Shown here: positions 40,001 to 51,906 of the stretch, one piece after another
Layout: each line of letters begins with the position of its first letter
Numbering within the stretch: position 1 is the first letter of the stretch
Source of the DNA: Chrysomallon squamiferum
Lineage: Eukaryota > Mollusca > Gastropoda > Neomphalida > Peltospiridae
Reading direction: 5' to 3'
Assembly: GCA_012295275.1 (NCBI GenBank)
Contig: CM022665.1
Location: 33,346,022-33,410,021 of the forward strand
DNA: 64,000 nt
Made by a program: the position numbers and the translations under genes
Notes under the pieces: generated by a model
What the model was told of the DNA's origin: nothing
Databases searched by the model: none
The model's input: the letters and a program-made list of their open reading frames with translations, nothing else

Positions 40001-43000
40001 TGTACAGTTACTTGTCGATTAAGTGTGGAATATAGGATCCTGAAACAAAATATGTAAGTTTATTCTAATTATTCCATTTATTCAGTACCAAGCTATTAGC
40101 TTATTTCCTGCAGTAATAAAACAGTTTCTGTTTCAACTACATAATGTTAATACCTTATGCTTTTTTCTTTCTTTTTTCAAATTGTTGTTTGTGGGAAAGA
40201 ATATTTATGGAAATAAATTAATACTGCTTTTCAAAGGAAGTCTTTTTATTAAGTTTTCTTTGAAGTTAGGGAGAATCATTAATTTCAGTAATCTTGATAG
40301 AAATTTAAATAATTGTAGATCACCTTAAATGATCATCATCTAAAGTGTCCAAGAAATCAGGCTGTATTACGGATTTCCGCTTTTTAACAGGCCATAAACA
40401 GAAGTTTGTTGCTATTGAAATCAAACTGGAAAGTGTGTTAAGTTGGTACACATTCCAGTCGGACACTGACTGCATATCCTCCATGAATATCTGACCACTG
40501 AAATCATCTTTCTTGATGTGAGCTGCAAAAAAAATTACATTACATAAATGATTACAAAATATATGGACAGAGTTTGAAATGTGGTGAATGAGTGAGTGAG
40601 AGAGAGAGAAAGAAAAATCATCTTAAAATGAACAATTTTTCACATCTCATTACCTTCAATACATATAATGTCTGCAACTGTGGTAATGAAACTCTCAAAG
40701 GCATTCCACTTTTGAGTATCAGCCTTGTGTTTTACACCAATAGGGTAGACAATTTTAGGGCCTCCTTGAGCCGTAACATGCTTTTTTGAGTTATGTTCTC
40801 CTGAGCAGACTAAATTTTTTATGTGTTTCATCATTAACTTGGCCAAAGAAATTGTCTTCAGTTTAGTTAAGATCTGAATCACTTTTGCAGCCACTGAACG
40901 AACCTTTCTACAATAAAAAAAAATTTGAAAATACTTTTAAACAATTTAAAAATGAAACATTCCAGCAATATAAAATTCAATTTCTAACAGTTAAAAGAAG
41001 AAAAACATCTATTTGAATGCTAAAATTCATTTTAACAGATCATGTTGTTTTTTAACTTACACTGAACTGATTACTGGTAATTTTGTGATTAAAAAAATAA
41101 TTATAATAAAAAAGTAAATAAAAATAAATAAGAATACAAATAATACTGATAAATTGCTGACAGTAAACAAGTGTAAAAAAAAAAAAAATAAATAAATAAA
41201 TAAATAAAAAATCATGAAACCAATAACTTTGATATTATAATTTCGTAATACACCAAGAAAGCTGTGAATTAAATTAAATAATTAACCAACAAATGTAAAG
41301 AATACAAAGTTAATTAAAATGACAAGTTCTTCTTTCTCTGTTTTAAATCAGCTGATTTATTTTCATCAAATACTGATTTATAAAGCACATATAAATTTTA
41401 TAATAAATAACTTTTATAAAAAAAAATACATACTTGCACTGTGAATCTTTAAGACACTGTAAAATACAAAGAATAAGTTCTTCATTTTTAATAACAGAGA
41501 TGATCTCAGAGTTACTTTCAGCCAGACATCTGATCAAATTTAAGGCTTGTTGTTGCACACCACTGAAAAACAATGACAACAAAAATTGTATCTCAGAACA
41601 GATGCTGGCAGAAAACCAATACAGTAAATGGTATACGAAAACAACAAATATTTTACTTTCATGAAATTATAAAAGTTTTAGGACACAATTTCTGTTTTAA
41701 AAAGATATGTTTTCTGCCAATAATGTAAGATATTTAACCCCAATTGATTTTTAATTCTGCTTTAAAAGTACAGAACACTAAGAAGAAAAATAAGGATGTA
41801 TTTTAGGCATTAAACATGATCTGCCAGAAAATTATATGGAAAAAATGTATGGAAATATTAAATAATATTCTTACCATGGACCTTCTCGAATCATGTTTGT
41901 TGTAAGTAAGAGGATATTTTTATCTACCATGTCTGGGTAAATAACATCAGTCTGATGATACAAGTTGATGACAATTGTCATAAATACTTCCTGTTAAAAT
42001 GATTTTAAAATATTATCATACTAATAATATTCACTTAAATTTAGATTGTTAATGTAATAACTGACACAATATAAATAAATTATGGTTAAAAAAAACAATA
42101 ACATATATATGTATGTGTGAGTGCATGTGTGTGTTTTTGCATATGTGTATGTGTGTTTGTTTTTATGTGTGCTATGATCTATTGATCAAAATGTGTGATC
42201 AACCAATTGCAATAAGCTATCAATTCATCATTTATGCAGTCATGAATTATGGTTTTGGGCCATCAATGCATCTATCATATAAACCAAAGCATATCAAGGT
42301 ATAAAATGTATCACTTATTTTACTTACTTCTTATTAATAAAAAACAATTTAATTAATTAAGTTCTCAAAATGAAATCAAATATCTTTTCCAATACCCTCC
42401 CTGCAAAAATACTTTTAACAATAAAGGCTATATTCCAGTTGCACAGAGATTCCTCAATGATACAAAAGTGTGATCAATAGATGCCTGGATAAACAATGGA
42501 TCAGTTGACAACATATAACTAACACAAACACACACACACACACACCCACCTAATATTGGTAATAAGAAAAAAGTAAAAGACAATAATGTACCTTCATTTT
42601 TGCATTACAGTTTTGTAGTTCCTTCACAATGAAGAGTAGTTCCTGGCCCACAAGACTTGCAGTCACTGCATGTTTGGACAATGTCCTTAAGATACAACAG
42701 CTTACATATTTTATATCTGCAGGGTGTTCACTGTACAGTATGCTCAACAAAATAGGCAGCAGAGTTTGTTCAACTTCACTGCATAATAAGTCAGCCACTG
42801 GAGAATGAGCAATGAGCTAAATGAAAAAAGGGAAAATATAAATCTGATTAAGAGGCTCATTTGTACTTGTTGATAATATATGTCACAGTTCTTTGAATAA
42901 TGTGACTTTTTGTGTGGAATAAAAGTTTTAGGATAAAAATTTGTCAATTTGCTTTTCTGATGTTAGAATTTAGTCATAATCATTTAAAGAAATCAGATAT

Positions 43001-46000
43001 TGTAAGAGTTTTATGAACTCGGCAATGTTTATATCTGTAGGTAATGGTGAAAATCCAATTGCTTGTTTATGGGTCATAACATAAGGAAAATTCTAAAATC
43101 TTAATCATACCATTTGTCATTCCAAATTTATCCACTCTACTAATGGATAGAGACACTTTGATTAAGAGGGCAGAAGGGTTAATTTCCTTGCAATTTTATA
43201 GATAAAATTACAGTACTAATTTCTTCTTGCTTTTCCCAAATTTGTCTAATGCTGCAGTTACAACCCACCTGATCCTTTTGAACTGTATGCCCATGTTTAT
43301 ACTCTTTCCCATTATGGTCTTTACCTACATATTCTTTTTCAGTGGTTATGATATGAAGTTTCTAGTTGCCAACTTGCTAGTAATTAATAAAAGCAGCTCT
43401 TGGAGTAACAGATTAGTTATCTTTTTGTACATGAGTGAGACCTAATGACTGTTAACACTTAAATCAGCCAAGGTGTTTTTAATCTAATGTATGTCTCAAA
43501 TATACATCTATTAAAATTAGTATGAATACTCCAAAATATTAAATATTACAATTTTTGTGCAATAATTCTGAGAAAAAAAACCAAAACAAAAAAACAAAAA
43601 GAACTATTATAAGAATGGTAATAATAATAAATAAAAATGTTTTCAACTGTAATGAAATTATAAAATATACATGTTTAATAACAACAATTATTACTTGGTC
43701 CACAGCTTTTAGAGCAGCAGTCTGGATCCTGACACTGTGTGGGGAAGACAGAACCGTCATCAAATCATTAAAAATTTCCATCTGTTTCATTAGAAAAGCA
43801 TTTTCTCTGTTTGTGAACAGTTGCCTTATGAACAAGAGTACAGCCTCTCTGCATTCTGGCTCTGATTTGCGCAGTAATATTTGTATCTATAAAAAGGAAA
43901 ACACTTAAAACAACCTCTATTTCAGGGTATATATCTAAACTGCCTAATTAACAATGACTGATCAGTACAAAAAGGCAGAATAAATTTGTTAAAAATCCTT
44001 CATTAAAGCACTTTGTTAATTTCATTTTGATTTTCCAATGTTCTATTTCTAATTTTACCTTGTTCACTTGGTCCACTGTAATATCCTCCCTACAAGTGTA
44101 AAAATTCACAACTCGTAATACTGTTTTTATTTTAGAGGCACTGATGATGGCTTGCTTCTGGATCTTGGATATAATATTTAGCATATGATCTATGGAAATG
44201 CCTGAAAAATGTAATGCATTTCTTTATATCAAGTATTTTAGGTAGAATAAGTATACACAAGTTTTTATACTGTTTGAAGATGCATATTTTTATTATTATT
44301 ATTAGTGTATCAAAACATTATTTTTTCTTTTTTTTAAAAACATAAAATTTTTTGTTTGTTTGTTTTGTTTTTTATTAATTTAAAAAACAGCATACATCAA
44401 ATAAAAACAATGTTTGATCCCAATATATAACTGTTGCTAGCTGCACATATAAAACTAGTCCAAATATATGTACTTAAACTTTTTGTGGTTTTATTTTATC
44501 TCTGTTAAATTTAACATAATATGAACTAAGTTTATAAACAAGTTACTTAGAGGTACATTGTATGAAAGTATCTTAATGAGGTTATGAATGAAGAAGAGGC
44601 GCAACCTTCAAAATAATTGCCCTGTTTGGATAAAACTCTATTATTCTGTCTAGTACTTTTTATATTGTCATCAATTTCACAGTCTGTAGCTCTGAAACTA
44701 TGTTTATTGCACAATTTTCTATTAAAAAATATTATAATAATAATTGTTTTTTTATTTATTTACTATGTATTTTAGATATTTTTACATAAAATTAAATGTT
44801 GAGAAAATATATATACTTACAAAAATAATAAATTTTAAATAATTAACAAGTTTATGTTTTAAATTGGAAAAAATTCATAAGTATATTATAAAATTTTAAA
44901 ATTTAATGACCAAATGTCAAGACAATTGTGTAGTCAGGATAATGAAATTTTCCCTCCCAAAGGGGTGATCAAAATAATAAGTTAATACAAAAATTGTCAC
45001 AGCTCTTTGTCTTTATCAATTATAGACAAATATCACCTCATTTGGTGTCAAATATCTTTATTTTCATATTATAAAAAACAGTTACGTATTTTGTACAAGT
45101 TTTACTGACAAGTTGTCAGTCTGGCATAATAATAAAATTTTCCACTTCAAAAGTCAACACAAAAAGTGAAAAGTTTATTTCATTCCTGAGATTTGGGTTA
45201 TAGTGTTAGCACTGTATAATAGTGGTGTAGATATATCCTGTTGTTTTATAAAAATTCAATTTAAAAGACTGAGTTTTGTTTAGAGTATAAGTGCACTCAT
45301 GTTCAGTCTCTTATTTTATCTTAATAATATGTTTAAAAAATTGAGATAAATATGGGTGCTTTGATATATTCACGACACTTTAAACAAATGCAAATACAAA
45401 TATTTTGATAGGTTTTATGCAAAAAACATTTTATTGCATGTTAACTTGAGAATTCTATTTGATGTTTTAATGGGACATAAATGTATAGTAATCACATTTA
45501 CTCCTTTAAAAGATTAATATTAATGATCAAATAAGTCTTTTCAGACTTCTCAATTTATATTATTAAATTGCTAAATATGAACAGTAGAAACATCATTATC
45601 ATGATACCTGCTTCATCATTTTCAGAATCATTTTCATCAGAATCATAATTACTTTCTATCTGCTTCATTAAATTATCATCAGGACTTAACTGCTTCCCAC
45701 ATTCACAAGTGATGTAGGTAAGAGAAAAGTTGAATTTAAGCTGGTATGTTTCCAATCTAGCAAGAACATTACCAATATTCTCATGTCGAAGGTTGCTGAA
45801 AGAAATAAAAAATATTAATAACACTGCACTAAAACATTTAATTAAAAAAATTCTATTTTTAGAAATTAATATAAAATGTGTGTCAAAAATTAAAACTGTA
45901 AAGATTTACAACTTTACACATATAGCAAATTATGTTACTGTTTATATACCTTCTGATCAGCTGATCTGTGAAGCAATTACAATATAATGATTTATTTAAA

Positions 46001-46423
46001 AATGCTAAAATATTATGCAGAACTAAATATATACTGGTAGAAAATACTCTATTCTTTTATTTCATAGATTAAGTCCCTACTTGGAATCATATATAGCTAC
46101 TGACTAAAACTGACAAATAAACAGACAAAATTAGCCTAAGCTTAGAAATGTGAAACAGGAAAAAAAAAAAAAAAAAAAAGAAATAATAATAATAATAATT
46201 TTTAAAACATTTTAAAATATTCATTAATCATTTGTTTAGTTATCTCTCACTTGATATTATTATGACTGATATGTGATGTGGCAGGCACAATGAGAGGTTG
46301 TCCGGTGATTTCTAAATCAGGATATTCAACAGATTCTACTGTAAGACTTGGACTAAATACATTACATCTGTGTACATTCATTTTCATTTCAATGGTACAG
46401 CAGAGATGAGTGCAGCAAAACAC
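30179..46423 (-). CDS. Armadillo/HEAT-like helical-repeat protein (17 exons, 5' end missing)
   Basis: Family not recognised. Exons in transcript order: 46251-46423, 45608-45795, 44059-44201, 43695-43886, 42592-42816, 41875-41990, 41434-41562, 40654-40907, 40324-40522, 39463-40039, 38674-38774, 36117-36250, 34732-34937, 33545-33641, 32415-32570, 30501-30577, 30179-30241 (stop 30179-30181). Every junction is GT/AG with matching phase, giving at least 1009 residues. Amphipathic Leu-rich helical pairs occur throughout, for example RIQTAALKAVDQ, LLPILLSILYSEHPADIKYV, QQQALNLIRCLAESNSEIIS, CGSHILNGLFSKSRDIRKNS and GSNMLMAMLMYTSGELRKEV. This pattern is typical of ARM/HEAT superhelices that scaffold protein complexes. 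An acidic stretch (YDSDENDSENDEAG) lies early, a basic Ser/Arg-rich stretch (SARVLSRSHRLRSPVSPQ) in exon 39463-40039, and a second one (NRKRPSSAPSQRTV) near the end. No membrane segment or catalytic motif is seen. Meiosis inhibitor 1-like proteins are one candidate of suitable length, but I have no motif evidence for that. Confidence 0.85.
36539..37755. mobile_element. Foldback transposable element, about 1.2 kb
   Basis: Two long arms, roughly 36539-37065 and 37233-37755, are inverted copies of each other around a spacer of about 170 bp. The left end is GGGTCATTCCATGTC; the right end, reverse-complemented, is GGGTCATTCCGTGTC. Internal landmarks in both arms include GTTGACTGGGATCCCACAGC and CTATGACCTTGAAATTGACC, and the innermost paired block is TTAACTAAAACCT/AGGTTTTAGTTAA. 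CATA occurs at both flanks (36535-36538 and 37756-37759). It has no transposase. The peptide frames beginning MAQWFLRYEGSKV in both arms are repeat artefacts. It lies in the intron between exons 38674-38774 and 36117-36250 of the helical-repeat gene. Confidence 0.85.
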
Positions 46424-46678
46424 CTGAAATATCAATAAAATATTGCATAGATGTGTGAAAAGAATTAAAAATTGGGAAAACAAATTATAAAAAGATTTCC
46501 CCAAATATTCTTAAACAGATTTTAACACCACCTATAATAAAAGATATTTTCACATCAAACTTCCCAATGGTTTTAAATCCCTCCTACTCAGCTTTTGTCG
46601 TAATTTGTATTTTTCTTTATTATCCAATAAGACAAATGTAATTAAAGTTCAGAAAGTTCCCTTTTTAATGATACCAAA

Positions 46679-47066
46679 TGTGTGGCATTATAGGATAACC
46701 AGTCACATGGTGAAAATTATCAAAACTCAGGTTTTGATGGAATAAAATAAACCACATTCTACAGATCAGTGATATGCTTGCATGGGGGTGTGATGTCAGA
46801 GATTTTAGATGAATCTTGACAAAATAAGTGGGTAGTTTTAGGACAATTTCATTAATTAAGATTTTAACAGATCACACAAAAACACAAAGAACATGTTTTA
46901 TTGACTGATTTCAGCAAAACAAATGGATAGACATGAAAGTCAAGAGGTTTTAAAAACTATTTATGGTGAAACAAAATGTATCTGTTGATGCATTAGACTG
47001 CATTAATAGCTGTAACTCAAAATTACATTGGGTGACATCTGACTGGTTATCCTATGCCGCCACACA
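46679..47066. mobile_element. MITE with 31-bp terminal inverted repeats
   Basis: The left end begins TGTGTGGC followed by ATAGGATAACCAGTCA; the right end, reverse-complemented, begins TGTGTGGCGGCATAGGATAA and continues CCAGTCAGATG. The repeats match at most of about 31 positions. The 388-bp element has no coding capacity. No clean target duplication can be fixed, so the superfamily is left open. Confidence 0.75.
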
Positions 47067-48448
47067 AATTTGTTCAGTAGACTGTATCCCAATCTTTGCA
47101 GATTTATTCAGTAGGTAACTAGGTTGTTCAGAATAATTTGTCTAAAGATGGATTCCACTGACGATTTCTGACAGGAGTGTGGTATTTCCTAAACCACTGA
47201 TTTGATGCAAGAAATGATTGCCATTTCACATTTTATACCTGTAATGAACAATTTTGTAAATTTACATATAATCTGAGGGGGAAAGGCCAGAATTTTAAAT
47301 AAGTTTAGGACTGACCTAAAATAAATTTTAATAAGTTTTATATGTATATATTACTGTGTGTGTGTCTGGAAGGGAGGGTTTAAAGGTTACAAAACTGTCT
47401 AACACATGCATAATCATTAATAATTTAACACTGTACAGTAATCTTTACACTCTTGTAATAACATTGCAATAGCCTATTACATGATGAATTAATGCAGATA
47501 GATCAGAATTTTTTTATCTTGTCAAATTATTTTTGCTGACTATAATTAAAACAAAATATGTTTATTTATTACAGTGATAAAATTCCAATTTATAAAGATG
47601 TACAGAAAACAATATATGTGCAAATCCAGAAACATCCAATCCTGGATTAGTCTTTTTAGAATAAAAAAGGCGAATTTCACAACTTTCTACCTGGCTCAAA
47701 ATATTTAATGACACTGACAGAGAACCTGATGACTGTGACATGCCACAGTATCATAATAACATCTGAATACTCATTAGTAGATAGCAATTTTATAATTATT
47801 ATAAATATTTTCTGAAAAAAATTAAAAAATCCAAATTGTGTTGAACATCATAAATGTTGACATTTAATGGTTAAATCTTCTACAGAATAGAATAGCATAA
47901 TTAAAAATAAATAAAAAGTAAATAACTGGGAATGAAATTGAGAGCTCTTCTTTCATTAGCATTTACACATATTAGTTGTTGAGCATATTATTAATGTTAC
48001 TGTTTTGAAATAATTTTTGAAAATAATTTGACAAATTATTTTGATCTTTTCAAAATTATTAATAGCCATGTTTTAATACTGTTAAATATCTGTTTATTGG
48101 TGTAATGTATATATACATATATACATACAAAACTATATTTCAACAGATCTGTGCTGTGTCATGCCTCACTTATGTTAACTTCATGATGATTTGAGATCCT
48201 GAAAGATATAATTATTGAGATTTGTTTTTGGTTACATTACAAGACATTTTAAATCCAGTCATCTTTAACCCTCTTGGATAACTTAGCAACAGGCTTGACA
48301 AAGAAAGATGTATAATCACCAAATACATTTTTGAAGCTGACATGATAAATTAAAGCAAGTTATCTGCATTCATGTCTGGGTCTACAATGCCCACAGAACT
48401 AGACAAGATATGGTAAATACTCAGCACAATGCCACATGTATGTGGGTA

Positions 48449-48449
<1 letters not shown>

Positions 48450-48480
<31 letters not shown>
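48450..48480. repeat. (TA)n microsatellite
   Basis: A TA dinucleotide run directly to the left of the pogo-like element. A TA-rich target is consistent with TA-specific insertion. Confidence 0.95.
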
Positions 48481-48484
<4 letters not shown>

Positions 48485-49752
48485 GGATAAGGTGGGGTAA
48501 GTCTGGCCCCTAAGGTATGTTATGACTTACAGCCACTATACTGTAAGTAATGTAAGTAATCAGCCATTTACACATGGAGTATAGTGGCCATTAAAATAGT
48601 GAAAACAACAAGGTTGTAAAAAAAGTACATTTTGAGGTTTCAAAAGTATGTTATTTTTTTAGTCCTATAGACATAAGGTTAGTGATAACTTAAAACAGGT
48701 AAACATATAAACAATTATTAAGTTCAGAAGAAGAAACTTGATTAATATTGGGCAATTAGGAAAGGAATGTATTATTATTTTACTCCAATACTTGGGACAA
48801 TTCTGGCCCTCAGGTATGGGGTAAATCTTGCCCCCATATGTGCTGGTGAAATCAATTGTTTTGGCATTGATACAGTCCATTCTGAGTTTTATGTAAGTTT
48901 TTTAAAACATTTGAAAGTCCACGGTCCATCTGTTGGAGCATGTTCTCAAACTTCAAATAAAATCAAGAGAATGAGGTATGCTGAGGCATTGACAGAAGAA
49001 CAAAGTGTCAAGAGATATGGAGAAGAGTTGGCAGAGAAGAAGAAGGAGGAAGAAGAAAAGGCAGAGACAGCAAAGGTGAGAGAGGCAAAACAAACCCCCA
49101 AAAAACAAAAGACGATACCAAAGGCAAAACGGCAGTTCAATTTGAATGTTACAGCAGAACTGGGGGATGCAGTCAAAGAAAACATTGATGGTGATGAGTC
49201 TGAACTAGAAGACAGAGATGTAGTAGATTTGTAAAAAAAAAAATGTGAACTCTGTGGCAGAATTCAGATGATGGCATGAATTCTGATGAGTTCATAGGAT
49301 GTGATGGGTGCCCAAATTGATATTGTCTTGATCCTTGTGCAAACCTTGAAATCCCAGCTGGTGCTGACTTGAAAGATATTGTATTCTTGTGTGATATTTG
49401 TTAAGGAGTTTAGTTTATTGAAGTTTTGAATCTGACTTATATTATGATTAGCAATTCACAATGATTACATAGCAATGATCAGTACAACAAATTTGTGGAC
49501 CAAAATACATCATAAATGTGGGGGCCAAATTTACCCCAAATCAATGGGGCAAATCTGGCCCCTGACAACAATTTTTAACCATGGTTTGCATTTCAAAAGT
49601 TTAAACACTGTGCAGGTAGTGTTTGTGTATTTTAAAGCAGAAATAGATATACTACACATTATTCACTCCATTTTGTTGTTTCCTTTTGTCTGTGAAACTG
49701 TAGATGAGGTTGAATGGAAAAGGGGGCCAGAACTGCCCCACCTTACCCTGTA
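48481..49752 (+). mobile_element. Deleted pogo-like DNA transposon with TA flanks
   Basis: The left terminus contains GGATAAGGTGGGGTAAGTCT, then GGCCCC. The right terminus, reverse-complemented, reads CAGGGTAAGGTGGGGCAG, then TTCTGGCCCCC. TA lies at both outer borders. At about 1.27 kb it is too short for a full transposase and keeps only its C-terminal part. CAGGGT-type ends with TA duplication fit the pogo branch of Tc1/mariner. Sub-terminal GGGGTAAATCTTGCCCCC-like copies recur inside (near 48819 and 49524-49565), as is usual for transposase binding regions. Confidence 0.7.
48767..49403 (+). pseudogene. C-terminal pogo/Jerky-type transposase remnant with PHD-like tail
   Basis: The open frame to 49234 contains VHGPSVGACSQTSNKIKRMR and a Lys/Glu-rich coiled stretch (YGEELAEKKKEEEEKAETAK), ending in acidic residues (GDESELEDRDVVDL) and a stop. 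After a shift, the bases at 49242-49402 encode C-x-x-C (CELCG), then FIGCDGC, a stop where Trp is usual, YCLDPC, and finally FLCDIC: the cysteine spacing of a degenerate PHD finger. DDE transposases of the pogo/Jerky group in invertebrates and fish often end in such a PHD module. The catalytic part is absent, so it is a dead remnant within the element. Confidence 0.55.
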
Positions 49753-50424
49753 TGTGTGTGTGTAAAACAAAGATTTACTGTAATTTTTCCCAGTGGTGTT
49801 TGTTTTGTGAAATTAACTAAGCCTGGTATCATACTGAAAAATTAGCAACAATATTATTTTCCTGATCAGTATCTTAATCAGATGCAATTGAAATTTGTTG
49901 TCAGAATTATTTAATTATGAAAATGCATTTTCTATATGTTGACTGAAGGGCGGTATTGTTTGTATAATGGTCTAGAAGAATGTATTATCTTTTCAATTAT
50001 TTATAATTTCACTGAACATTAAAAGAAAATAATAATCATCTATGGACAAAATAATTAATAATCTGACATACTTTTGCATAATAATAATAATAATAAATAA
50101 CATATATAACAGCACACTAAAGGTAAAACGATAGGTTGTTGTTATAGCATAATTACCTGACATTGTTATTAAATATTACTTGAACAGTTGTCAACAAACA
50201 TACGATTTGCAAATACATTCAGGTTGGGAGACTATTTCAACAAAATGTACATAGCAAAATACTCAGAATAAAATAAATAAGCATTATCATTATAATAAAT
50301 TACAGCTTTATTAATAAAACAACTACGGTAGAATTTTTCTGCCAATACCATTCTATATTTAAAACAATACTGATCATTAAAAACAAAACATATTTTCAAA
50401 AAAATAAACGCTCCCTTTTCAAAG

Positions 50425-50614
50425 ATGGCGGAGCAAAATGATACAGGTGAATTGAAATGAAATGAAATGAAATAGTTACTAAAATAGTAATTATTAATAA
50501 CGTAAAACAGTATGTTATGAAGTATGTTATTCTAACTGTCTATATATTTATCTATATTCATACCTACGATTCTGTCGATTGATTATCGATACATAACTTT
50601 AAAAAATAATAAAA

Positions 50615-50674
<60 letters not shown>

Positions 50675-51869
50675 ATGAAATAATAAAAAAATAAAACCTC
50701 AACAACAACCAAAAAGAAGAAGAAATAAAACACAAAAAACGAGACCTAAGTTACTAACTTAGTTAGTAAGTACAGTGCTGTTTCAAATATTTGCATGGCC
50801 ACGTAATAGTATCCGTGCATTGACCTGCATGTGCTGTTTTACTTGCTTATTTAAATCCCAGATCGTGCGTTTTACAAATTCGAAGAGAATGCTATTTACG
50901 ATGACCACATATTTTTGTCTTTAATTTTATGTTATTTTATGTGCTCAATCAAAGCTCATTTTAACTGATAGCAAACTTGGATTTATGAACTGTCTTGAGT
51001 ATACTTGGATTTATGAACCGTCTTGAGTAAACTTGGATTTATGAACTGTCTTCAGTATTATTTAGGTCCATATCAGATTCTTGTTGACAGAGGCTGTATT
51101 AGTGTGAGGACAAATACGGTTGAATGAAGTATAGAAAAATAAAAAACCACAAAGAAAAATAATATATATATGATTCATTTGACAAGTCACAGGGTTTGAA
51201 TTTTACAATGCCAATGACAGCAAGTGACTTGGTTGCATTACTTGCCTAAAAATTTGGATGATGTTCACAGTAGTAAAACCTCATGGCTGTGCTGCCTGAT
51301 TTGCCTCTGTGCCCTTCCCATAAATTCTGTTCCTTCACTGACCATGTTCAGTGAAAACTTTGAAAAACAGACATATTTCTTGGTGTTTTGTTTTTAATGT
51401 TTTGCATACAACTTCCAACAACAGAACACAACTCCATGAGGCAGCATCATAGGCATGAATATTGTGTGTTCTAGAAATGCCACAATCATGAAGCTAAAAT
51501 GTATTGTTTGTAATTAAAATAAGAGAGTTTAGTTACAATATGTTCTTTTGGTGCAAATCCAAATATTAAAAAATAAAAAAAAGTATTATTGCATTTAAAG
51601 GAACTTTATACACTAACCCCTGGTGTTAAGCACAAATTAAAAAAAAAAAAAAGTTTTAAAATTGTCAATTGTTGCAAAAATGTTAAAATTTGAGTTGGTG
51701 CATCAAATATTTCAACTAATAGATAATACAGTTAACTGTCACTGTTAATTGTGATGAACAAATCCCTCTTCCTCCAGCCCTATTTTTTTAATCCTGTTTG
51801 TATGAAACAAAAGGTAATAAATAATGCCTGAGCTTTGGCACAACTTATTTATCCCAGTCCTTCTTTATT

Positions 51870-51906
<37 letters not shown>

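Larger units (their letters stand above)
46424..50424. other. Interval between the helical-repeat gene and PCNP
   Basis: Exon 46251-46423 starts with a CAG acceptor and an open phase-0 frame, so further 5' exons of the minus-strand gene must lie to the right. I could not confirm one. A weak candidate on the minus strand near 47190-47240 reads IKCEMAIISCIKSV after a TTACAG acceptor, but its donor is poor. Two inverted-repeat transposons occupy much of the interval and are listed separately. Confidence 0.45.

Noticed and set aside
43555-43908. 117-residue plus-strand open frame
   Set aside because: Antisense to a confirmed helical-repeat exon (43695-43886) with matching splice sites on the minus strand.
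47190-47240. Candidate upstream exon of the helical-repeat gene (IKCEMAIISCIKSV)
   Set aside because: The acceptor is plausible but the donor (gtttag) is weak and the stretch is too short to judge; not annotated.
50975-51058. CRISPR-like array
   Set aside because: Contiguous tandem units with no spacers in a eukaryotic intron; a minisatellite.
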